From the NCBI GenBank assembly GCA_021234155.1, contig JAJEKV010000034.1, positions 14,740,671-14,804,670 on the forward strand: DNA of 64,000 nt, given 5' to 3'. A model generated the notes under the pieces. That model had not been told where the DNA came from. It made no database searches and saw nothing but the letters and a program-made list of their open reading frames with translations. Positions 55,747-64,000 of the stretch are shown here, piece after piece (position 1 is the first letter of the stretch; every line of letters starts with the position of its first letter). The DNA comes from Isoetes taiwanensis. Taxonomy: Eukaryota > Streptophyta > Lycopodiopsida > Isoetales > Isoetaceae. The position numbers were made by a program, and so were the translations under genes.

Positions 55747-58700
55747 TGTTCTTGGAGACCAAGAGCAAAGCACTGACCATGCTCCCGGTAGTACTAACTT
55801 GATAGGACCAAGCTTGACACTTTAGTTTTTGAGCGCGGCGCAAGCTGTGAGACATTGATCTAAAACATCTCGAAAAGTCATAAAAATTTAAAAAAAGTAA
55901 CTTGGTAATTCGAATTTCAGCCTAGGGAAAAAAGTAACTTGGTAATTCCAAACTTTGAACTTCCATAACGTGAGCTACAGAGCTCCAAATCGCCTGAAAA
56001 TTGTTGCAATAGGACCATTAGATAGCCTAGAATCCATTTATGACCTCACATTAGGCTAGAAATGTCAAACCCCAGCTCAAAATGACCAAAATTGCTCAAA
56101 CCCTTGAATTGTTTTTCCAAACTGTGGTTTGTTTGTAAATAGAAGCATACCCCATTAGTAGCTCGCAAGTATTGCTCTCAGCTCGAAGCTGATGCCTTAC
56201 TCCTAGATAGAAGTGCCCAAGAACACCCCTTTGTTATAGTCATCTAGACCTCAGCATACCAACCCAAGTCCAACTGTTGGTACATCACCTCGGGTCATGC
56301 CAAAAGCATAAACCTTAACCTAATTCTGTGTCCTTCTAATAGAGTTTGACTTATATAGCCGCCACATTGACACTCCCTATTGCCAGGATACCTAGAAAGG
56401 AGCTAGAGTCTAGAACTGTCCAAGTCACCTCATGTGTAGAGATTGGACTCCCCTAAACCAACTTTGCTAGGACCTTAGAGTATGCCTCAAACATCATGGA
56501 GGTCTTGCAAAACAACCCTCATGTCATGCCATACCACACGTCCTAATGTCCATAGACTTGGAGATTATAGATATTTCTTCAGTAATGCTGCTCAAGCCAT
56601 CTTGTTTGCATATAGAGCCCAAAATGTTGTAGGAGAGCCCTTCAAGTAGACCCTTAGACTCTAGGATATACGAGCGTTGCTTTCAAAGTACAGGGCCAGA
56701 GCCACAGAAGAGCTAGAGGCGCAACTTCTTGAAGACATCAAGGTCCCAGCCGATGTACAGACAGATAAGGAGAGGAGACCGGAAAGGCAGACCCAAGAGA
56801 GGGAAGCACAACGACAAACACCTCAACCGACAAACGAGTAGAACGGGACACCACCGGCCTATCATCAATCTTCATCAAATGGGAAGAATAATTGGTAACC
56901 AACGGCATCAAGAATTTTCTAGATGTCAATCTCCCGGCTACCACGTCCACGAGCTCACATCAGGAAGAGGATCTCGACGCCTTCACTAACTCGACGCCCA
57001 CGAGTTTCAAATGGAAGAATGCAAGGCAGCAAAATACAGGTGCAGGAACACGTTAGACATCGATGCCGCGTTAGCATCACGAGCTAGGGCCAGAGGGCAT
57101 AATCTTCCGTCGAGGAGAGAAGTCATGGCGACACAGGAGCGTATAGGAACCGGAGAGAAGACCACCATGACCTTGCAGCCCAGCAGCTCAAGCGAATGTC
57201 AGGCAACGCCAACAAAAGGAGCGACCAAGCTAGGCAACCACAAGCACCTAAGGCTGACCAGGACGAGCTTCCAGCTCCCTTGCACCAGCAGGAGAACTTT
57301 CATCGGTTCCAAAAAGTAGGAGACCATGAGGAGGAGGAGACGACCTAGCCAGCAGATACAAATCACGCAAAGGCGCAATGGAGAAGACCACACTTCCAGG
57401 CACAGGAGAGGCACCTCGGAATGAAGCAAAGCCCAAGCAACAGGAGTCGCACTCAGAAATTCAACATGCGGAGGAATGCCAATGCCTGCCTACCGACCAC
57501 GATCTTAGAGCTTCGAAGATATTCAAGAATGCCCAACTGCAACAGCTAGGTGATCTTACTCAAGCGATCAACGGCACCGCACATCGGCAACCCTGCAACG
57601 AAACACTGCATGTATGGACGTTGAGCGGTCACCGCATTCCTCACGACGAATATACACATTAAGGAGGAGCATCTTTCTCAAGGGATCACATCGATGAACA
57701 CTCTTCGCAACTGGCGTGACGAGCTCGGATCAGACATGAAGCTCAACAATAGTAGCAGCATCTCAAAGGAATCCTGGAGTCAACCAGAACAAAGAAGATG
57801 CAACAAAACCAAAGGGTCAAACGCGATAGGAGGAGGGGAACCCCTAAAGGAGTATAAACAATTAAGTAGATCTTCGTAGTTGTTTTGAAAAAGTGGATGA
57901 ATTAAAATCCCATGTCTATTGTATATCTCGGGTGCTCACAGATATAGTGGAGAAACATGAGTTTAAAGTCATGTTTTACGGATTTAGCGCTTAGATCAGG
58001 AAGCTCCTTCACTTCGACTACCAAAAGAGGAAGCAAGAAAGCACAACTATAGCCCAAGATCAAAATGGAAGAGCAAGTACGAGGGAGAAACGACTGGAGG
58101 CCAAGCAAACCTTCGACTCCAAACACTTCCGGAAGTGCCCTGAAGTAGAAGACAGCTCGTCCACCCAATGTCAGAATAAGAGACAACACCGGTCATGTCA
58201 AGATCATCAGCGCTGCACCAGGACATCGTCAGGATGCAACACTACATCTTGTGGCAGCAGCAACACTTGACGAACTTATGACACGAGTGGCCTCAACAAT
58301 AGAAGGAGGAACGCCCCGACATCAACGAGCCAACTAAGAAGACAACATCTCGACGACCATAATTCCACCTTGTGGTAATATAGGGGAATGCGCTATGACA
58401 CGTGGTTTAGATGGAGATGCACTTACGAAAGGCACCGCGACGAGGAGATATGCCTTCAACAACTAGGTGATGGCTTCGTCAGGTACTCCTACCAGTAATT
58501 AGAAGAGAAGAAGCCGATCATATCTCCGACATGTGGCACGTCAAACGCCCAAGATAGAAGCATTCGACACCTTAACGACAAGGATAGCAACTGAAGCACC
58601 TTCGGCAAAAAGAGAGTTCAAGATAATAGCCAGGCTATTCAACGACAAGAGCATATCTAAGGCATGTACTTCTTCAACTCAAGGGTCAAGCTGCACAGAT

Positions 58701-61700
58701 ATAAGGATCCATCATCCCGACAACATAGCCAGCAGGGAGGAGAGCCACGATGCCTTACCTGACAGAGAGACTGACATGCGTAGAGGGACAAAGGTCAGGA
58801 ACTGAAAGCTGGAGAAGTGCTAGCAACCGACTTCTTCCACGAGCTCCCTAGAAGCAACAAGAGGATCAAAACTGACGAGCACAATCAAAGCCACCGGAAG
58901 GTACCTCAAGACAAGAAGACAGCATAGCGCTGTGGAACGTGACAACGTCCAAGCCATGTGATCGAGGGGATCAAACAAGGAAGTTTGGAAGCTCGATGGA
59001 GAAGCAACTAGGCGAGGCGAGGCGAGCCGATGACTTGCACGTGGACTTGCATGCAACTTGGTGAACCCAAGGATGGACGATTCAAAGAACAACTGCAGAA
59101 GAGAACAACTCCAGAGGAGTATAGCCAAAGGAATCGCGCAGAGCCTCAAGAGACGCCTTCAAATAGCTTCAAGTATCATGAAGGAGGAACAATTACCGCC
59201 CGAGAACAGGATCAGGAAGTAGACTGAAATGTCTAGGCATCAATGACCAGCACACCTTTAGTTAGAATGTGAGGCAAAGCATGTTGTGCCATAGCCGACA
59301 AACGCCGGAGGGCCCAAGTATATCAACAAGTTACCCCGGAGTACGAGCCAATGTACAAATAGGAGAATATAGATCGTCAACACCATTGCACCGGGAGGAA
59401 CACCGATGACATCGCCAAGGAGTAGGTGTGAAACTCGAAGGGAGGCACAAGGGGGACCTAATAGCTCTAGTAGTAATTGTAATTATGTAAGCTATATGTT
59501 TTGCATGTATAGTTCCCCCTGTTATTCCTTCCCTCCCATAGCGTAAAAGATCAAAGGAAGAGATGTCAGGCAATTTGCAGGGGTGAAGCAATCAACATCC
59601 TCAACACTCTTCGGGCAACATGATAACGACAACAGGACTCGACGTATGAGACATCGATGGAGTCGAAGAAACAATATCGGATACAGAGTCGTCCTTTAGC
59701 TGCCAAGACAAAGAGTTCAGGATGAAAGATCTTTTTCAACGGCGCTACCTTCAGGCTTTTGAAAAGCGGCATGGAAGATTTCAAGTGATCAACTACGCCA
59801 TCAAAGCCACCAGCAATGAGAGGCTTCTAACGAACAAAGTCAACCTCTACAGCAAGGAGGAGCCACCGTCAAGGAGACTGAAGTATCGAGCGACTCGAAA
59901 GAACATTACCTTGCTACTTCAAGCAGGCAACGAGTGGATGAGCTCTTAGCAAGCTCAAGGATCTAAGGCCATGGGGCCTAGTAGATTAAATGTATGGACG
60001 GTAACATCCATATTGGGATTAGAAGGCATTTCCAGATATTCTCGCTGAAAGGATCGCCCCAATATTGAGCTAAGCATCAAGGATTGGGAAGGAAATGAAT
60101 AGGAGTAACTATAATTATACACGATTGTTAACAGACATCCAATGTATTGAAACCACTTGGTGAGATTGATCTCCTCGCTAAGAAGGAATCATTACTAGGA
60201 TAATTGTTGACCATGTATAAATCTAGTACCTCCAAAGAATAATCCAACCGAAAGAAAAGAAGTAATCTAACAAGTCCGGCCAACTTGTTACGATGGCATC
60301 AATTCGATTGGTAGGAATATTCCAAGAGTTTAAATAACTAAGAAAGGGGGAATTTCTAGAACATAAAAGAATAATACATGCAAGGTACATCTAAAATAAG
60401 AATTATAGTAATCAAATAGTCTTCTGGGACAAAAGGAATTATCATGATGACAATGACAAAACCTTGTGGTTTAGAATCATTCTAACTAAGTAGGTAACCC
60501 ATAACTATATTGAAATAAATGATAACGTAATATGTATATCCATCTTAGATGGTTATATATGTCAGCTAAGGCTAGTAAATTAATGCGCTAAGTAAGGAAC
60601 GTATAACCTCTGAAGGGGAGAGAATAAAAATGACATTGTGTACAACGCCATTGAAGGGGTGCAGGACCATTTTCTTTTCGAAGAAAGTGGGAGGGCTCAA
60701 TCTTATGATTGAATGTACTTGCATCGAATTGACTGACCCGTAGAATAGAGTTCACTCTGGCAATGGCCGAAGCGAATAGAGCATAAAATAGATAGATACA
60801 TTAGTGCTCAGGAGGCCTTCAATGTGCGAGACTGACGTAGTAGCTAACTACACCAATGAAGTGGAGCAAAACTATGGGAGCGATGCAACGACCAAGTCAT
60901 CTCCAAAATTACTCGACGCCGGCTCAATGGGTGGATGTGGCCTAACCTTAGGTAAGGTGTACGCATGCATTATAAGCTTTAATGTGTCTTATAGATAAGT
61001 TAAATATAGATCCTAATAAATGCATATAAATTGTTGTACGTATATGTATCAGAGGGAAATAAGTTAAATAACAACGATAATGTGAGGTAGCATGTTAATT
61101 AATCCTTCGCAAGGATGCAATTCCTTCAAAGGATAACTATATGACCTCGGGTCCTTATAAATATAAATAGGAAATAGAATTCAGATATACTTAAGTGCAT
61201 CTTAGGGATATACATCCAAGGATAATGCAGGACCCAAGGAAGAGAATAACAAGCACATCTAATTCTTGTGTATGATAATTAAAACCTTGTCTATGATACA
61301 ATAGGTCTAAATTAGGGTTATTGTTTAAATAATCGCGATCTAAAAGTCGTTAAATATTGCAAAGCTTAGAGTAAATATAATTGTACTATCGTAAGTAATG
61401 TATCCGATACTATGATAATGTTAATTCTTAAACATTACCTTAGGGTAATTATGTTAATCACATGCGTTAAAGGAGCCAGCAAAAATTGGCTCAGGCATGT
61501 CGATTTGTGTTTAGATTAGTTTCATGTGTAGTTAAGATTAATATACGCATGCAACCTATGCTTGGTATGGGTTGCATGCGTTGTTACCGATGATGAGACC
61601 ACTACGGTGATCTCTAGGGCGTGGTGTAATGTCAATGTAGGCATTACCGCGTTTCCCCTTGGATGAGTGGAAGGTAGATTAGAAAGTCTACTTCTGTTCC

Positions 61701-62668
61701 ACGGAAGTAGACGACCTCGAGAGAAAGGAGGTCATTCAGGAATGCATTGATAGGAAAAGCACCTCTAGCCCCATATATGCTTTGATAGAAGGAATCTGGC
61801 CTTCACGCCCACATACGGGAAGGACCTATCCTCCACGCTGGGCAACTAGAGTGTAGGCATGAGCGGCATATAGGCATATAGGCGCTGTCTCCACGGCCAT
61901 AATGGAAGATTCACCCTCTTCCTACACCAGGAGATTAGCCATGCATCCATGTAGATAGGTGGGGTGGTCACCATATAACCAAAATTTTATTAATAATTAA
62001 AATGGTACTAACGTAGTGTCGACCTGCGGGCCAACAGAGCGCTCCGGAGGGCAAGGAGGTCGAGCTACGAAGACTTGCAACACAAATTTTGTTGGAATGT
62101 GTTGCAAGGGATGAAGAGTACCTTAGAAGTGTAAATTTTGTATGAAATTGATAAACTTTGATAAACTTAAATGTTGTATTAAGTAAGGTTAATAATTACC
62201 TTGCGTGGATTAAGTTATGAAGTCATAAGTTAATTGGATAATGAAATAGTACAGTAATGTCTTAAACATTACCTTAGAGTAACTCTAATAATTAAGATAG
62301 TAAGTATGTAATTATAGATATTGTAAAATTAATACAGGATTTTAAGGTGCGAAGACTTGCAACACAAATTTTGTTGGGATGTGTTGCAAGGAATGAAGAG
62401 TACCTTAAATAATAATTGTATATGAAAGTGTTAAATTGTGATAAACTAAATGTTGTGATAACTAGTAAGTACCTTGTTTTAATAGAAGTTACGATTTGAC
62501 AAGTTATTTGATAATGTAATGGCATAATAATGATTTAAAAGTATTACCTTAAGGTAATCTTAATAAATGTGTAAGTATTATAGTAGTATATCGTATGCTT
62601 CAGGTTGATTGTAGGTTAGCAAGATTCCAAGGTGGGGAGACCCACGATGCTGCGGACAGCATCATTTC
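55747..62668 (+). other. Interior of the LARD-like element, no intact genes
   Basis: The part from 56690 to 59220 is GC-richer and purine-rich, with numerous short frames rich in Arg, Lys, Gln and Thr in several phases (for example 56729-56989, 57011-57319, 57378-57662). This could be a decayed gag region, but no capsid or zinc-knuckle motif was found. 59950-62060 is AT-rich and apparently non-coding. I see no protease, reverse transcriptase, RNase H or integrase motif anywhere in the interior. Confidence 0.6.
62068..62600 (+). repeat. ~282-bp tandem repeat near the element 3' end
   Basis: GAAGACTTGCAACACAAATT begins near-identical blocks at about 62069 and 62351. Each unit has the hairpin TTGCAACACA...TGTGTTGCAA, and later TATTACCTTA- or CATTACCTTA-type sequence. 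A further diverged part (TAAACATTACCTTAGGGTAA) occurs near 61428. Confidence 0.72.
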
Positions 62669-62681
62669 AAGGTGGGGAGAA

Positions 62682-63270
62682 TGTGACGTTCCAGCACAGT
62701 ATACGGTCCCAGGACGTATACTGTACTGCACCGTCACGCGTACACGCCGTCCCAATCGACGTGTACGCCGACGCATACCCAAGCAAGGACGCCCTAGGGG
62801 ACAACTTGCAATGGTGCGCACACTTAGCAATGCGCGCACCCTTAGACCTTTAACCCATTAAAGGTAGACCAAGGGTCGTGGAAACCCTAAACCTAACTGA
62901 TAGCCTACATAAGGCATCAAACCCTAACATTCCCTTTTTTGCCCACAGTCCTTCTGAGCTCCGATTCGCACGCCTGAGGAGTCAATTCCAACTCCCACGA
63001 TCTGCCTGTGCGCCCCAGCTAGTTAGATCTCCTTTCCGACCGCATCTCGAAGCAAAACTGCGACATGGACGCCTTCGAATTTAGAGGAGTGAACCAAGGA
63101 TCAGGTATTTAGTTGATTGAATAGCCTAAACCTTATTCCAGCCTTCGAACCAGTAGGTTTAGCCTATTAAATCACCCATATTAGTCAAGCTGATCCCGAG
63201 ATTGACTCTAACTAAGGAGCCTAACTCTATGAGATAGATTAGTTCTTTATTATCATCTTATATTATAATG
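62682..63270 (+). repeat. 3' LTR of the LARD-like element, interrupted
   Basis: It starts TGTGACGTTCCAGCACAG and carries two strong hairpins: CAGTATACG...CGTATACTG (62697-62723) and GCGTACAC...GTGTACGC (62738-62766). It matches 54465-54920 closely and stops near 63270, where unrelated sequence begins. About 800 bp of the LTR are missing from the window. Confidence 0.85.
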
Positions 63271-64000
63271 TTTTGCGGTGTTGTATCTAGCCCTAGATCC
63301 AACGGCTGAAATCTCGGCTAAGATCTAATGGCCGTAGGGGGGCCTTTTTTAGCTGTGGTGAAGCTTCTCTTTTTTTTTTTCACCTCCGTTCTTTTTTTCC
63401 CCTCCCTACTCATGCCGTAGACGTTTGAAATGGCCTGACCTGAATAACAGGCGGCACCAAAAGAAAAGACGTGGTTCTGCCAGTAAACATGGTTTGGGTT
63501 TTGCATGGTCTATTGTCTGTTGGATGCCCTTTCTTTTTGTGAACGGTGGTTGTGGCAGTGGGCTTGCGTGCACATGGAGGCGATGGACCAGAAGATCGAG
63601 AGATCTTTATGGCAGTGGAGTTCATGCTGTCATTCTGTGGCAGTCGGAGGTAAGTTCTAAGTTTAAGTTTTGGGATGATTTTTGTTGAGATCGTGGTTCT
63701 AGCTTTGGAGTCGCTTGAAACCTGGGCCGGAAGTTGTGTTGGTGATCTGTTGTGCCTTTGGCCTTGCAACAACATCTCATCTTCATGTAAGATGTTGAAT
63801 AAAGCAGCTAGGTCTAAGAAGCACAGTGTTCCTCTTGAGGCAAGTGTTGCTTGCATAAATGACATTCTTTCTTTAGGGAATAATAAGGGTAAAGGTAAGG
63901 GTAAATCGGATGAGGATGAGGGCAACAACCTACTTGATGTTAGCTTGACACTGGGATATGCTGGAAGGGATGTGCCATTGAAAATGTTTGACATGCTGGT
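63271..64000 (+). CDS. Unidentified element or gene start; frame open to window end
   Basis: Sequence from 63271 interrupts the LTR. It begins with a GATCCAACGGCTGAAATC and GATCTAATGGCCG pair followed by pyrimidine runs, a style common in 5' leaders of plant LINEs. From 63792 a frame starts MLNKAARSKKHSVPLEASVA and continues with a Gly/Lys run and LLDVSLTLGYAGRDVPLKMF, open to the window edge (69 codons). I do not recognise the protein. A LINE ORF1 N-terminus or a host exon are both possible. Confidence 0.35.

Larger units (their letters stand above)
54347..63270 (+). mobile_element. Large non-autonomous LTR retrotransposon (LARD-like)
   Basis: The 5' LTR is 54347-55731, a tRNA-Met-type primer site follows, the interior is about 6.9 kb, a polypurine tract AAGGTGGGGAGAA (62669-62681) precedes the 3' LTR at 62682, and that LTR is interrupted near 63270. 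The interior contains no intact gag or pol domain. Frames are short and break up, with only Arg/Lys-rich, gag-like composition around 56700-57700. The same LTR family gives the solo LTR at 175-1876. It interrupts the CACTA gene fragment that ends at 54346. Confidence 0.85.

Overview
This window is plant nuclear DNA from a large, repeat-rich genome. The evidence is plant-type gene fragments with introns, CACTA and Helitron termini, Ty3/gypsy and L1-type retroelements, and long AT-rich non-coding stretches. I cannot name the species. There is no prokaryotic organisation, and I see no complete host gene. Host-derived coding sequence survives as three recognisable fragments: prefoldin subunit 3 (39-2193, +), Mediator subunit 28 (11995-12311, +) and a NUP188-like nucleoporin (about 36440-37967, -).

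Layout. 1-2193 is a prefoldin-3 pseudogene whose intron holds a solo LTR with a TTACA target duplication. 2194-5426 is mostly featureless, apart from an inverted terminal module (3147-3415) and a tRNA-derived repeat. 5427-7845 holds an unclassified 0.77 kb element followed by a 19-bp tandem array, folded into a palindrome with two 490-bp arms. 7846-11260 is accessory repeats. 11260-16758 holds the Mediator-28 fragment, a clear Helitron 3' end at 15733 and several local tandem duplications. 16759-22097 is a CACTA-like element with palindromic subterminal repeats and decayed coding. 23329-25298 is a 1.14 kb tandem duplication.

The centre is a nested structure. An L1-type LINE on the minus strand (41914 down to 39074, continuing at 25738 down to 25299) is split by a 13.3 kb Ty3/gypsy element (25739-39073, target duplication GCCAT). 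The 3' LTR of that element is itself split by a 2.46 kb insert carrying the NUP188-like fragment. A second CACTA end (41915) lies in the LINE first ORF.

42741-49760 repeats the 5.4-7.8 kb theme: a second copy of the 0.77 kb element, a long GA microsatellite, two more 19-bp arrays, and an ~800-bp macrosatellite whose every unit carries a stem-loop. 51895-54346 holds another AT-rich element and a CACTA transposase-region fragment. 54347-63270 is a large non-autonomous LTR element (same LTR family as the solo LTR) with no intact coding. The last 0.7 kb starts another element or gene that runs off the end.

Nothing here forms a working pathway. The window records nested transposition, host-gene fragment capture and repeat amplification. 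The strongest novelty candidates are the gene-fragment-bearing insert with its shared terminal module, the palindromic 19-bp array, the stem-loop macrosatellite, and the two Trp-to-TAG changes in the prefoldin copy.
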